A stretch of DNA of 64,000 nucleotides from Burkholderiales bacterium 70-64 (GCA_001898645.1 MKUQ01000011.1:62001-126000), one strand, 5' to 3'; shown: positions 1 through 10,242, counted from the stretch's first letter. Numbers and translations are program-made. Notes: generated from the sequence alone by a model not told the origin.

Positions 1-722
1 ACGATCCGCTCGCGCTGGACGAAGTCAAGGCCGTGTGCCGGGGGCTCGGCGCCTCGGTGAACGACGTGCTGCTCGCCTGTGCGGCCGGCGCGCTGCGCCG
101 CTACCTGCTCGCCCGGGGCGACGAAGTCGCGCCCGACTGCGAGATCCGCGCGATGGTGCCGGTGAACCTGCGTCCGGAGTCCGAGCCGGTCGGTGGCCTG
201 GGCAACCGCTTCGGCCTGGTGCCGCTGTGCCTGCCGGTGGGCATCGCCAGCCCGGTGGAGCGGGTGGCCGAGATACGCCGGCGCATGAGCGAGCTGAAGG
301 CGGGCTACCAGCCTGCCGTCGCCTACGTCCTGCTGGCCATCGCGGGCCACCTTCCGCACCTGGTCCAGACGGAGGTGCTCGAGTACCTGGGCAACAAGGG
401 CAGCATGGTCATGACCAACGTGCCGGGCCCGACCGCGATGATCCGGATGGCCGGCGTGCCCCTGTCGAGGATGATGTTCTGGGTGCCGCAGTCGGGCGAC
501 ATCGGCCTGGGCGTGTCCATCCTCTCCTACGCCGGCGGGGTCCAGTTCGGCCTCATGAGCGACGTCGCGCTGTGCCCCGATCCGCAGCGGATCATCGACG
601 GCTTCGCGCCCGAGTTCGAGCGCCTGGTGCTCGCGCTCGCCATGCTGCCCAACGGCTTCCTGCTCGGGCGCGAGCTGGCGCCGGGCGAGCTCGAGCACGC
701 CTTGCTGCTGGAGACGGCGTGA
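1..722 (+). CDS. Wax ester synthase/diacylglycerol acyltransferase (WS/DGAT), 3' part
   Basis: This is the C-terminal 239 residues of a bifunctional acyltransferase that esterifies acyl-CoA to fatty alcohols or diacylglycerol at the membrane or lipid-body surface. The reading frame is already open at base 3, so the gene begins outside the window and the catalytic HHxxxDG motif is not visible. What is visible is the SVNDVLLA (ND) motif near the left edge, then a DUF1298-type C-terminal domain with TNVPGP, FWVPQSGDIGLGVSILSY and a CPDP stretch. The stop overlaps the next start by 4 nt (GTGA). A fatty acyl-CoA reductase 15 kb downstream could supply the alcohol substrate. The family is clear; wax ester versus triacylglycerol preference is not. 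Confidence 0.9.
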   Translation, partial: DPLALDEVKAVCRGLGASVNDVLLACAAGALRRYLLARGDEVAPDCEIRAMVPVNLRPESEPVGGLGNRFGLVPLCLPVGIASPVERVAEIRRRMSELKAGYQPAVAYVLLAIAGHLPHLVQTEVLEYLGNKGSMVMTNVPGPTAMIRMAGVPLSRMMFWVPQSGDIGLGVSILSYAGGVQFGLMSDVALCPDPQRIIDGFAPEFERLVLALAMLPNGFLLGRELAPGELEHALLLETA

Positions 723-1312
723 GCGCGCCGCAGGTCGGGCCGGGGCCGGACGAGGTGCTGGCGTTCTGGTTCGACGGCGCCGACGGGCGTGCGCGCGGCC
801 GCGTGCGCCCCGAGTGGTTCTCCAAGGATCCTGCCTTCGATGCGGCGATCCGCTCGCGTTTCGGCTCCCTGATCGAGCGCGCGCTCGCCGGCGGCTGCGA
901 CGACTGGGGGCGCGACGCCGCCACGGTGCCGGCACTGATCCTCGTTCTCGACCAGTTCACGCGCAATGTCTTCCGCGACACTCCCCGCATGTTCGCGGGC
1001 GATGCCGCCGGGCTCGCCGCGGCGCGGCGCGTCGTGGCCGAGGGATGGGACCTGCGCTACGACAGCTTGCGGCGCTGGTTCTGCTACATGCCGTTCGAGC
1101 ACTCGGAGTCGCTGGCCGACCAGCGCGAAGCGCTGCGCCTGTTCGGCGCCCTGCGCGACGATCCGCTGGCCGGCGGCGCCTGGCCCTGGGCGCAGCGTCA
1201 CCACGACGTCATCGAGCGCTTCGGCCGGTTCCCGCACCGCAACGAGCTGCTCGGGCGCGCATCGACGCCGGACGAGGCCGCGTTCCTCCTCGAGCCCGGC
1301 TCGCGCTTCTGA
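719..1312 (+). CDS. DUF924 family protein
   Basis: A 197-residue soluble protein of the DUF924 family, which has a TPR-like helical fold and no assigned reaction. The opening PDEVLAFWFDG, then the LILVLDQFTRNVFRDTPRMFAGD block and the FCYMPFEHSES block, are the family's characteristic segments, and the length is normal. The GTG start at 719 overlaps the acyltransferase stop by 4 nt, so the two genes are probably translated together. A longer upstream frame exists but runs antiparallel in phase to the acyltransferase and is not family-like. recC follows after 13 nt. Function is unknown. Confidence 0.85.
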   Translation: MSAPQVGPGPDEVLAFWFDGADGRARGRVRPEWFSKDPAFDAAIRSRFGSLIERALAGGCDDWGRDAATVPALILVLDQFTRNVFRDTPRMFAGDAAGLAAARRVVAEGWDLRYDSLRRWFCYMPFEHSESLADQREALRLFGALRDDPLAGGAWPWAQRHHDVIERFGRFPHRNELLGRASTPDEAAFLLEPGSRF

Positions 1313-1325
1313 TAGCCGTTCGCGC

Positions 1326-4300
1326 GTGGCGCTGCATCTCCGCTTCGACCACCGCTTCGAGCGCCTCGCCGATGCCCTGCTCGAGTCGCTCGAGGAGGCG
1401 CCGGGCGGGCCGCTGGCCGAGCGCACGGTCATCGTGCCCAGCATCGGGGTGGGGCGCTGGCTGCAGCGCCGCGAGGCCGAGCGCTTCGGCGTCAGTGCGC
1501 GGCTGCGCCCGGAGTTCGCCGGCCGCTGGCTGTGGCGCACCATGCGCTCGGTGCTGCCCGGCCTGCCGGCGCGCTCCCCCTTCGAGCCCGGGCGGGCCTG
1601 CTGGGTCCTGCTCGAACTGCTCGGCGAGCTGCCCGAGGAGCCGGGGTTCGCGCTGGTGCGCGCGCGCGTGCGCCAGTCGGGCTCGACGGTGCGCCTGGCG
1701 CTGGCCGAGTCGGTCGCGGCCTGCTTCGACCGCTACCTCGCCTACCGCCGCGACTGGCTCGCGCGCTGGCAGCGCGGCCTTTGGGCCGAAGGCGAGGCGC
1801 CGCTCGGCCCGCACGAGGCGTGGCAGCGCTGGCTCTGGCAGCGCCTGCTCGAGCGCCTGCCCGACGTGCGCCGCGAGCACCCCTACGACCAGTTCGTGCG
1901 CTGCCTCGAGCATGACGATGCGCAGGTGCGCCGCGCGCTGGCCGGCACCCGCGTATCGCTGTTCGGGCGCGTCGACCTCTCGCCCGAGCAGTTCGCGCTG
2001 TTCGGCCGGCTCTCGGCCTCGATGGACGTGTCGCTGTTCGCGCCCGACCCGTGCCGCGAGCTGTGGACCGACATGCTCGATGCGCGCAGCCTGGCCCGGG
2101 TGCGCGCGCAGCGCCCCGACGTGGCCTGGCTCTACGAGGGCGAGCCCTCGCTGCTGGGCAACTGGGGCCGCGCGCAGCGCGATTTCGTGGCGCAGGTGCT
2201 GTCGCTCGAAGAGCGCTTCTCGGTCCAGGCCGAAGCGCCCGGGCGCGACGAAGCCATACCGTTCGCCGCATCGGGCGGGATGCCGGCGGCGGATTGCCTG
2301 CACGCGCTGCAGGCCGCGGTGTTCCTGCGCAGCGATGCGCCGTGGCGCGGCTTGCACGCCGCCGATGCGTCGATCGTGGTGGCGGGCGCGCACGGCGTGG
2401 TGCGCGAAGCGGAGGTGCTGCACGAAGCGCTGCTGGAGAGCTTCGAGTCGCTGCCCGGCCTCGCGCCGGAAGAGATCGTCGTCTACTGCGCCGACATCGA
2501 GTCGGCGGCAGTGGCCATCGAGGGGGTGTTCGCCAGCCAGCCCGAGGCGCGCCGCATCCCGGTGGCCGTCAGCGGCCGGGCGCCGGCTGCCGATCCCCTG
2601 ATCGCCGCGGTCGGCGCGATGCTGTCCATGCCGCTGCAGGCCGTGGGCGCGGCGGCGCTCGAGGAATGGCTGCGCAATCCCGCGGTGATGGAGGCGCTTG
2701 CCGTCGAGGCTGCCGAGGTCGAGCAGCTGCTGCACTGGTTCGAGGCGGCCGGCGCCCGGCGCGGCCTGGACGAGGCGGACGGCTCGCCCAAGCACAGCCT
2801 GGCCGCCGCCACCGACCGCCTGCTGCTCGGCGCCGCCCTCGGTTCGGCGGGCGTGGTCGGCGACCTGCTCGCCGTGCCCGGGGCCCAGGGCACCCGGGCG
2901 CGGGTGCTCGATGCGTGGCTGAGGGCGGCCGACGCCTTGTCGGCGCTGCGCGACGCGGCCCGGGCGCCGCGGCCGCTGGCCGAATGGTGCGAGACGGCCC
3001 GCGAGGCGATCGAGTCGGTCTTCGGCCCGGCGCAGCGGCATGCCGCTTCGCTGCAGCGCGTGCGCGAAGCGCTGGCTGACCTGCTCGAAGGGGCAGCGGC
3101 TTCGCGCGCCGCGGTGCTCGACGCCCAGGCGTTCGCGCACGTGTTCGTGCAGGCCCTCGAAGAGGGCGCCGGCGCCGCGATGCCCACCGGGGCGGTGACG
3201 GTGTGTCCGATCGGCAGCCTGCCCGGCGTGCCGTTTCGCGTGGTATGCCTGTTCGGCATGGACGAAGGCGCGTTCCCGCGCCGCGGCAGCCGCGACGAGC
3301 TCGACCTGATGCGCCGCGCGCCGCGCTTCGGCGACCGGCTGGCGCGGGTGGACGACCGGGGCGCTTTCCTCGATGCGGTGCTGGCCGCGCGCGATCGCCT
3401 CGTCGTGACGTGCCAGAGCCGCAATCCGCGCGACGACACGGCGCTCAATCCGTCACCGCTGGTGGCCGAGCTGTTGGGCTATCTGTCGGCACGGCTCGCC
3501 GGCGGGGCGGCCGCATCCTTCGAGCCGGTGCGTCGTCGCCATCCCGACGCGGGCGACGCGCCGGCGCTGGTCGAGCATCCCCTGCATCCCTTTTCGCTGC
3601 GCAATTTCGAGCACGCCGCGAGCCGCGCGCAGCAGTGGCTGTCCACCGCACGGGCGCTGGCTCGCCCCCTGCCGGCGCGCGCTGCCGGCATCGGCGCGCT
3701 GGCCGACGTCGAGACGATGGAGAGCGCCGGGACGATGGCGGGTGATGCCGATGGAGCGGTCCGTGCCGAGGCGGCGACCGATGCCGCCGGTGTCGCCGAG
3801 GCCCGCGTGCCGCTGCCGGCCTCAGGGGGCGAGGCGGCGCCGGGGCGCCCGGTGCTGCATACCATACCGATCGAGGCGCTGCGCACCGCGCTGGTGGAGC
3901 CGGCGGCCACTTGGCTGCGCGAGGCGCTGGGTGTGAGCCTGCCGCGCGAGGTGCCGCTGTCGGCGGACGTCGAGCCGCTGTGGTCGGCCGACGACGAACG
4001 CGTCCTCATGCAGCGCTGCGTCGAGCGGCTGCTGGCCGGCGAAGACGTCGATCGCCTGCGGCACGAAGTGGGCCTCGATCCGCGCACGGCCGCCGGCGCG
4101 GCCGGGCGTGCGCAGGCGCAGGCCATCGTGCAGCGCGCCGCTGCGCTGGTGGCCGATGCGTTGTCGCTGCCCGATGCGCAGTCGCTGCCGCGCGGCGGCG
4201 CATCCCCGGCGCCGGCCGTGGAGGCGACGCTCGACGGCCGGCGCCTGGTCATGGCCGCACCCGCCCTCGATGCGGCCGGCGGTCCCGTGTTCGTGAGCGC

Positions 4301-4784
4301 CTTTCCGCTCGGTGCCTACGCCCTGATCGATGCCTGGCTGCGCGCGGCCCTGTGGCGCCTGGCGCGGGGCGAAGGGGCGCCGGCGCGCCTGGTGGCGCCC
4401 GATGCGCGCCTCGGCATCGCCTGCGCCGATCCGCAGCATGCGCTGCGCCACGCGCTGGACTGGGCGCAGCGCATCCGGTGCGAGCCGCTGGCGCTGTTTC
4501 CGCGTACCTGGCTGCGCCATGCGAGGACGCTGGCGCGCCCGGCGCGCGGCGGCACCGAGGAAGCGGCGCAACAGCGCCGCATCGCCGCGCGCGCGCGCGC
4601 ACGCGATACCCTGCTGGGAACCGCCTTCGGCCCGGGCATCGGCGAGCTCGCGAGGCCGGCGGCGCAGGCGCTGTTTCGCGATGCCGAGCCCGATCTCGAT
4701 CGCGTCCTGGCGCTCGCGGAACGCGTGTACGGCCCGATCCTCGACGATCTCGACGCGGGGTGGGGCGGCGAGGCTGCGCCATGA
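1326..4784 (+). CDS. recC: Exodeoxyribonuclease V subunit RecC
   Basis: RecC (1,152 residues; about 1,120 in Escherichia coli) is the Chi-recognition and strand-splitting subunit of the RecBCD helicase-nuclease that processes double-strand ends. The N terminus LHLRFDHRFERLADALLESL and the segment TVIVPSIGVGRWLQ match the family; like other RecC proteins it resembles an inactivated helicase and nuclease. The GTG at 1326 is chosen because the RecC-like protein begins there; the frame is open further upstream but overlaps the DUF924 gene. The stop overlaps the recB start (ATGA). A low-complexity Ala/Gly insertion around 3730-3840 is unlike E. coli RecC. Confidence 0.93.
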   Translation: MALHLRFDHRFERLADALLESLEEAPGGPLAERTVIVPSIGVGRWLQRREAERFGVSARLRPEFAGRWLWRTMRSVLPGLPARSPFEPGRACWVLLELLGELPEEPGFALVRARVRQSGSTVRLALAESVAACFDRYLAYRRDWLARWQRGLWAEGEAPLGPHEAWQRWLWQRLLERLPDVRREHPYDQFVRCLEHDDAQVRRALAGTRVSLFGRVDLSPEQFALFGRLSASMDVSLFAPDPCRELWTDMLDARSLARVRAQRPDVAWLYEGEPSLLGNWGRAQRDFVAQVLSLEERFSVQAEAPGRDEAIPFAASGGMPAADCLHALQAAVFLRSDAPWRGLHAADASIVVAGAHGVVREAEVLHEALLESFESLPGLAPEEIVVYCADIESAAVAIEGVFASQPEARRIPVAVSGRAPAADPLIAAVGAMLSMPLQAVGAAALEEWLRNPAVMEALAVEAAEVEQLLHWFEAAGARRGLDEADGSPKHSLAAATDRLLLGAALGSAGVVGDLLAVPGAQGTRARVLDAWLRAADALSALRDAARAPRPLAEWCETAREAIESVFGPAQRHAASLQRVREALADLLEGAAASRAAVLDAQAFAHVFVQALEEGAGAAMPTGAVTVCPIGSLPGVPFRVVCLFGMDEGAFPRRGSRDELDLMRRAPRFGDRLARVDDRGAFLDAVLAARDRLVVTCQSRNPRDDTALNPSPLVAELLGYLSARLAGGAAASFEPVRRRHPDAGDAPALVEHPLHPFSLRNFEHAASRAQQWLSTARALARPLPARAAGIGALADVETMESAGTMAGDADGAVRAEAATDAAGVAEARVPLPASGGEAAPGRPVLHTIPIEALRTALVEPAATWLREALGVSLPREVPLSADVEPLWSADDERVLMQRCVERLLAGEDVDRLRHEVGLDPRTAAGAAGRAQAQAIVQRAAALVADALSLPDAQSLPRGGASPAPAVEATLDGRRLVMAAPALDAAGGPVFVSAFPLGAYALIDAWLRAALWRLARGEGAPARLVAPDARLGIACADPQHALRHALDWAQRIRCEPLALFPRTWLRHARTLARPARGGTEEAAQQRRIAARARARDTLLGTAFGPGIGELARPAAQALFRDAEPDLDRVLALAERVYGPILDDLDAGWGGEAAP

Positions 4785-7700
4785 CCGCCACGCTGCACGC
4801 GCACCCCGTCTTCGATCCGGCCATCCTCGAAGGGCTGCACCTGCTCGAAGCCGACGCGGGCACCGGCAAGACCTGGACCATCGCCGGCCTGGTGGTGCGC
4901 GCGCTCGTCGAGCGCCGGCTCGGCATCGAGCAGGTGCTGGTGGTGACCTTCACCAATGCGGCCACCGCCGAGCTGGCCGCTCGCATCCGCCAGCGCATCG
5001 CCCAGCTCGAGCGCCTGCTCGACGACAGGCTCGAAGGGCGCGACCCCACGGTGGACGAGCCCTTCTGCGTCGCGTATGCCGCGCGCCTCGGCGAGGACGC
5101 CGCCCGCGCGGCGCGCTCGGTGCTGCGCGTGGCCCTCGCGAGCGCGGACGAAACGTCGGTGCACACCATCCACGGCTTCTGCCAGCGCGTGATCGCCGAG
5201 CACGCGCTGTCGATCGGCGTGCCCGCCGGCCTGCCGGTCGAGGCCGACTCCGGCGAGCACGAGGCGCAGGTGCTGGCCGACTGGTGGCGCGCGCAGCTCG
5301 ACGACGCTTCGCCGGGGCGCCTGCAGGTCTTCGCGATGGCCGGGCTCACGCCGGCGACGCTGTCCGATGCGCTGCGCGCCATCGCCGCGCAGCCGCTGGC
5401 GCGGGTCGAGCCGCAGCAGGGCGACTGGCGCGCGCTCGAGCACGAGCTCGCGCGCGTGCGGGCCGACCTCGCCGGCGCGCTCGAGCGCGAGCGTGCCGGG
5501 CTGCTCGAATGGCTGGGCACGAAGGGCAATGCCGACGGCCGGCGCTTTCGCGCCGATCTGGTCGCGAAGTGGCTGGCCGCGCTCGCGGCGTTCTGCGCCG
5601 ATCCGTCGCCGCAGACCATGCCCGAAGCCGCTTCCAGGCTGGCCAGCGAGCGCTTCGCCGGGCGCCTGCCGCCCTCGACCATTCCCGCGATCTGCGACCG
5701 GCTGCTCGCGCTGGCCGGCTCGCTCGCATCCGCGCGCGCCTGGATCGCGCGCGAGCTCGCGGCCGAGGCGCGCGCACGGCGCGCGGCGGCGCTGGCGTCG
5801 GCCCAGGTGCTGGACTTCGACGACCTGCTGCGCCTGGTGCACGACGCCCTGGCCGACCCGGCGAGCGGCGCCGCGCTCGCGCGCTCGCTGCGCGAACGCT
5901 ATCCGCTGGCGCTGATCGACGAGTGCCAGGACACCGATGCGCTGCAGTGGGCGATCTTCCGGCGCATCTATGTGGCCGGCGACGATGCAGTCGGTGACGA
6001 TGCGGCCGGCACGCCGCCCGACGACGCCGCGCGCGCGTCGGCCACGCTGGTGCTGGTGGGCGATCCGAAGCAGGCCATCTACGCCTTTCGCGGCGCCGAT
6101 GTCTACTCCTACCTCGAGGCGCGCGAATCGATGCGCACGGTGCACCGGCTCGGCGAGAACCAGCGCTCGAGCCCGGCGCTGATCGCCGCGGTCAACGCGC
6201 TGTTCGCACGCGAGCGCCCGTTCCTCGTCGAGGAGATCGGCTTCGCGCCCGCCGCCGTCGGTGCACGCGCGCGCCGCGCCTTCGACGGTGCCGACGGCGC
6301 TTCGCGCGCGCCGCTCACGGTGGTGCAGCTGCAGCCCGAAGGGGAGGCCGGCGCGGCGGGCTGGCTCGACGCGGCGAGCGCGCAGCGCCAGGCGATCGCG
6401 GCGAGCGTGGCCGAGATCGCGCGCCTGCTGCGTGCCGGTGCGCGCCTCGGGGACAGGACCCTGCGGCCGGCCGACATCGCCGTGCTGGTCGACAGCCACC
6501 GCCAGGGCACGGCGATCAAGCGGGCGCTGGCGGCCGCCGGGATCGGAGCGGCCGAGATGTCGCGCGACAGCGTGCTGGGCACGTTCGAGTGCGACGAGAC
6601 GATGCGCCTGATCGCCGCCATCGACGATCCGGCCGACACCGGCCTGCTGCGCTCGGCGCTCGCCACCACGCTGCTCGGCGGCACGGCCGCCGCGCTCGCC
6701 GCGCTCGAGGCCGACCCCGCGCGCGGTCTGCGCCTGGCCGGTTCCCTGGCGCGCGCGCGCGCCGAGTGGGAGAGCCACGGTCCGCTGACCGCACTGCGCC
6801 GGCTGGTGCGCGAGGAGGGCGTCGGTGCCCGCCTGGCGGCGGTGCGCGACGGCGACCGGCGCCTGACCAACCTGATGCATCTCGTCGATCTGCTGGCGGC
6901 CGACGCCCATGCGCGGCGCGGACCGCGGCAGGCCTTGCGCATGCTGGCGCGCCGCCGCGCCGCCGGCGCGGATCGCGATGCCGAGAGCGAGGAGCTGCGC
7001 CTGGAGAGCGACGACGACCTGGTGCACATCCTCACCGTGCACAAGAGCAAGGGGCTGGAGTTCCCGGTGGTGTTCCTGCCGTTCGCGTGGTCTGGGCGAT
7101 CCGCCTCCGCTGCCGCGCCGCAGAGGTATCACCACCGGCACGCAACGGCGGCCGGCTGGCAGGCGGTGCTCGATTTCACGCCCTCGGAGGCGGCGCTGCG
7201 GCAGGCGGCGCTCGAGCGCCATGCCGAGAGCCTGCGCGGCCTGTACGTCGCGCTGACGCGTGCCGAGCAGCGCTGCTACGTCTTCTGGGGCGCCGCGGCC
7301 GGTGCGCAGCATGCGCCGCTCGCCTGGCTGCTGGAGGATCTCGATCCGACCCTGCAGAGCGACTGGCGGGCCAACTCGCGCGGCGCGCCGCCCCTCGATG
7401 CGGAGTCGGTCCGGCGTACGCTGGCGGCCTGGCGCGCCCGGGCGCAGGCATGCGAGGCCGGCGCGATAGCCATCGTCGCGAGCGCGGACCTGGCCGCGGG
7501 CCGCGCCGGCGAGGATGCCGGCCACGGCGGGCGAGCCCGTACCGCGACTCCGGGCGATGCACCCGCCGTCTCCGGCCCGGCGGCAGCGGCCCCTCCCGAC
7601 CCGGCGGCACTGGCCGCGCGGCCGTGGCGCGCAACGATCCCGGCCGCGACGATCACCACCAGCTTCAGCGCCATGGTGTCGACGCAGGCCGACGACGAGG

Positions 7701-8551
7701 CAGGCGCCTCGATCGCCTGGCAGGAGATCATCGAGCGCCCGGACCACGACCAGCAATCGATGGCCGAAGAGCCGTCGATGATCGAGGCGCCTGCCCCCTC
7801 GGCGGGCACGCCGGCCTCGATCCGCTTCCGTTTCCCGGCCGGTCCGCACGCCGGCGTGTGCCTGCACGGCATCCTGGAGGAAAGCCGCTTCGATGCGCCG
7901 CTCGACCGCGCGGCCGTCGCCGGCCGCCTGGCGCGCAGCGGCTACCGCGGCATCGATGCCGGCGAGGTATCGGCCTGGCTCGAGGAGGCCGTCGCGGCCC
8001 CGCTGCAGGGGCCGGGCGGCGAGACGCTGCGGCTGGCCGAAGTGGCGCCCGCGTGCCAGGTGCGCGAGCTCGATTTCCTGCTGGCGGGACACGGCGTCTC
8101 CCAGGTCGCGCTGATCGAGGCCGTGGGCGGCGAATTCGCCCTCGAGCTGGAGGCGGGCACCGCCCGCTGGCGCGGCTTCCTGCGCGGGTTCATCGACCTC
8201 GTGTTCGAGCAGCACGGCCGCTACTACGTGCTCGACTGGAAGAGCAACCACCTCGGCGACGAGGCGCATCACTACGGGCCGGCATCGCTCGCCGCGTCCA
8301 TGCAGGCGCATGCGTATTCGCTGCAGGCATGCCTGTACACCCTCGCGCTGCATCGCTGGCTGCGCCGCTGCCTGCCCGGCTACGATTACGAGCGCCATAT
8401 CGGCGGCGCCCTCTACGTCTTCCTGCGCGGCGCCGGCATGGCCTCGCCCGCACCGGCCGGCGTCGGCGTGCATGCCCTGCGACCCGGCGCGCGCCTGATC
8501 CGGACGCTGGACCGCCTGCTCGGCGCGCCGCGCGGCGCGGCTTCGTCATGA
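4781..8551 (+). CDS. recB: Exodeoxyribonuclease V subunit RecB (helicase-nuclease)
   Basis: RecB (1,256 residues) is the 3'-5' SF1 helicase and the only nuclease of RecBCD. Visible motifs: Walker A EADAGTGKT (about residues 23-31), motif Ia FTNAATAEL, Walker B IDECQD (about 380), QAIYAFRGADV, and LTVHKSKGLEFPVVFLP. The C-terminal nuclease domain has GFIDLVF and LDWKSNHLG (Asp near 1152, with Lys two residues on), followed by the QACLYTLAL segment, so the nuclease looks intact. A linker of about 170 residues rich in Ala and Pro (about 7430-7830) separates helicase and nuclease. Start and stop overlap recC and recD by 4 nt each. Confidence 0.95.
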   Translation: MTATLHAHPVFDPAILEGLHLLEADAGTGKTWTIAGLVVRALVERRLGIEQVLVVTFTNAATAELAARIRQRIAQLERLLDDRLEGRDPTVDEPFCVAYAARLGEDAARAARSVLRVALASADETSVHTIHGFCQRVIAEHALSIGVPAGLPVEADSGEHEAQVLADWWRAQLDDASPGRLQVFAMAGLTPATLSDALRAIAAQPLARVEPQQGDWRALEHELARVRADLAGALERERAGLLEWLGTKGNADGRRFRADLVAKWLAALAAFCADPSPQTMPEAASRLASERFAGRLPPSTIPAICDRLLALAGSLASARAWIARELAAEARARRAAALASAQVLDFDDLLRLVHDALADPASGAALARSLRERYPLALIDECQDTDALQWAIFRRIYVAGDDAVGDDAAGTPPDDAARASATLVLVGDPKQAIYAFRGADVYSYLEARESMRTVHRLGENQRSSPALIAAVNALFARERPFLVEEIGFAPAAVGARARRAFDGADGASRAPLTVVQLQPEGEAGAAGWLDAASAQRQAIAASVAEIARLLRAGARLGDRTLRPADIAVLVDSHRQGTAIKRALAAAGIGAAEMSRDSVLGTFECDETMRLIAAIDDPADTGLLRSALATTLLGGTAAALAALEADPARGLRLAGSLARARAEWESHGPLTALRRLVREEGVGARLAAVRDGDRRLTNLMHLVDLLAADAHARRGPRQALRMLARRRAAGADRDAESEELRLESDDDLVHILTVHKSKGLEFPVVFLPFAWSGRSASAAAPQRYHHRHATAAGWQAVLDFTPSEAALRQAALERHAESLRGLYVALTRAEQRCYVFWGAAAGAQHAPLAWLLEDLDPTLQSDWRANSRGAPPLDAESVRRTLAAWRARAQACEAGAIAIVASADLAAGRAGEDAGHGGRARTATPGDAPAVSGPAAAAPPDPAALAARPWRATIPAATITTSFSAMVSTQADDEAGASIAWQEIIERPDHDQQSMAEEPSMIEAPAPSAGTPASIRFRFPAGPHAGVCLHGILEESRFDAPLDRAAVAGRLARSGYRGIDAGEVSAWLEEAVAAPLQGPGGETLRLAEVAPACQVRELDFLLAGHGVSQVALIEAVGGEFALELEAGTARWRGFLRGFIDLVFEQHGRYYVLDWKSNHLGDEAHHYGPASLAASMQAHAYSLQACLYTLALHRWLRRCLPGYDYERHIGGALYVFLRGAGMASPAPAGVGVHALRPGARLIRTLDRLLGAPRGAASS

Positions 8552-10242
8552 GCGGAACGCGCCAATCCGGCGAACGCGTGCCCGGCGAACGCGTGGCGCA
8601 GGCGTTCGCCCGGATGCTTGCCGCCGGCCACCTGCGCCTGGGCGGCGATCCCGCCGCCGCCGCGCTGCTGGCGGCCTGGGCCGCGAGGGCCTGGAGCGCG
8701 GCCGACGCCGGCGATGCCTGCGTCGCCGTCGACGACGCCGCCGCGCGGGCGGCGCTCGCCGACTCGCCCATGGTCGCTGCCGGTGCGGCGGCGCGCCCGC
8801 TGGTGCTGGATCGGGGTGCGCTCTACCTGTACCGGCTGTGGCAGGCCGAATGCGCCATCGCACGCGCCGTGCGCGAGCTGGACACGGCCGCGCCGCTGGC
8901 CGCCGCGCCTGCCCGCGAGCGCGCGCTGGCGCACGTCTTCGGCCGGCTCGACGCGAACGATGCACAGCAGCGTGCGGTCGCCTGCGCCCTCGCGCGCCGG
9001 CTCACCGTGCTCTCGGGCGGCCCGGGCACCGGCAAGACCACCACGCTCGCCCGCCTGCTGGTGGCGCACGCCGGCCTCGCGCCGCAGGCGCGCGTCGCCT
9101 TCGCGGCGCCCACCGGCAAGGCGGCGGCGCGGCTGGCCCAGTCCGTGGCGCAGCAGCTGTCGGACCTCGACCCGACGGGGGAGATCGGTGCACGCCTGCC
9201 GGCGCTCGGCCTCACCGTGCACCGGCTGCTCGGCACGCGCGCTGCCGGCGTCGCGGTGCTCGACTTCGATCTCGTCATCGTCGACGAGGCCTCGATGCTC
9301 GACATCGAGCTCGCCGCGCGCCTGCTCGAGGCCATCGGCCCGGGCACCCGGCTCGTGCTGGCCGGCGATCGCGACCAGCTCGCCTCGGTCGAAGCCGGCG
9401 CGGTCTTCGCGGACCTGTGCGCGAGCGCAGGCGATGCGGTGGTGGTCCTCGGGCGCAACTACCGCCAGCAGGACGCGCCCGACATCGCGGCGCTGGCCGC
9501 GCAGGTGCGCGATGCCGCGCTGGCCGGCAGCGAGTGGCCGGCTTCGATCGCGCTGTCGCCCGCGCTGCCGGCCGCGATCGTCCGCGAGGCGATCGCGGCG
9601 TGGCGCGACGCGTTCGCGGCGGTGGCCGAAGCGGCACCGCCGTCACGGGTGCTCGCGGCCTGGGAGCGCCACCGCGTGCTCGCCGCCCTGCGTGACGGGC
9701 CGCTCGGCGTCGAGGCGCTCAACCGCGCCATCGCGCCGCACGTGCGGCGTCTCTCGGGCGCTGCGCCGCGCGAATCGTGGTATGCCGGGCGCCTGGTGAT
9801 GGTGACGCGCAACGAGCCGGGGCTGGGGCTGTTCAACGGCGACGTCGGCGTGTGCGTGGCGCACGCTGGTCCTGCCGGCGAGCCGCGGCCGTCCACGGCT
9901 GCGGCGGCATCACGGCTGGTGGTGGCCTTCCCCGGTTTCGGCGGCGAGCCGCGCCTGTTCCCGGTGCTGCAGATGCCGGCCTGCGAAGACGCCTGGGCCA
10001 TGACCGTGCACAAGGCCCAGGGCTCGGAGTTCGAGTCGGTCGCGCTGGTGCCCGCTGCGCCCGGACATCCGCTCAACACCCGCGAGATGGTCTACACCGG
10101 CGTGACTCGCGCGCGCAGCCGCCTCGCCATCTGGGGCGCGCGCGCTACCCTCGAGGAGGCGTCGCGCCGGCCGGTGCAGCGCCATGGGCGGCTGGCCGCG
10201 CGGCTGACCGAATCCGCCCCGCCAGGAGACCGCACGCCTTGA
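8548..10242 (+). CDS. recD: Exodeoxyribonuclease V subunit RecD (helicase)
   Basis: RecD (564 residues) is the fast 5'-3' SF1 helicase of RecBCD. Walker A GGPGTGKTTT lies near residue 157, Walker B VDEASMLD near 245, then LAGDRDQLASVEAGAVF, and the C-terminal TVHKAQGSEFESV helicase motif VI region. The ATG at 8548 overlaps the recB stop. The TTG start of the SulP gene overlaps the recD stop, so SulP may be translated from the same message. All three subunits being intact implies functional RecBCD recombination rather than AddAB. Confidence 0.94.
   Translation: MSGTRQSGERVPGERVAQAFARMLAAGHLRLGGDPAAAALLAAWAARAWSAADAGDACVAVDDAAARAALADSPMVAAGAAARPLVLDRGALYLYRLWQAECAIARAVRELDTAAPLAAAPARERALAHVFGRLDANDAQQRAVACALARRLTVLSGGPGTGKTTTLARLLVAHAGLAPQARVAFAAPTGKAAARLAQSVAQQLSDLDPTGEIGARLPALGLTVHRLLGTRAAGVAVLDFDLVIVDEASMLDIELAARLLEAIGPGTRLVLAGDRDQLASVEAGAVFADLCASAGDAVVVLGRNYRQQDAPDIAALAAQVRDAALAGSEWPASIALSPALPAAIVREAIAAWRDAFAAVAEAAPPSRVLAAWERHRVLAALRDGPLGVEALNRAIAPHVRRLSGAAPRESWYAGRLVMVTRNEPGLGLFNGDVGVCVAHAGPAGEPRPSTAAAASRLVVAFPGFGGEPRLFPVLQMPACEDAWAMTVHKAQGSEFESVALVPAAPGHPLNTREMVYTGVTRARSRLAIWGARATLEEASRRPVQRHGRLAARLTESAPPGDRTP

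Noticed and set aside
35-718. Upstream extension of the DUF924 frame across the acyltransferase gene
   Set aside because: The translation is Arg/Ala/Pro low-complexity and in a different phase from the well-conserved WS/DGAT sequence; the family N terminus begins at the GTG at 719.
4584-4604. Alternating GC run in recC, considered as a Z-DNA or repeat element
   Set aside because: A short GC alternation coding for Ala-Arg codons is expected at this base composition and shows no conserved context.
4316-8473. A 1,385-codon open frame on the minus strand opposite recC/recB
   Set aside because: The plus strand here encodes clear RecC and RecB with intact motifs. The antisense frame is open because of high GC at third positions, and its translation is Arg/Gly/Ala/His-rich with no recognisable domain.
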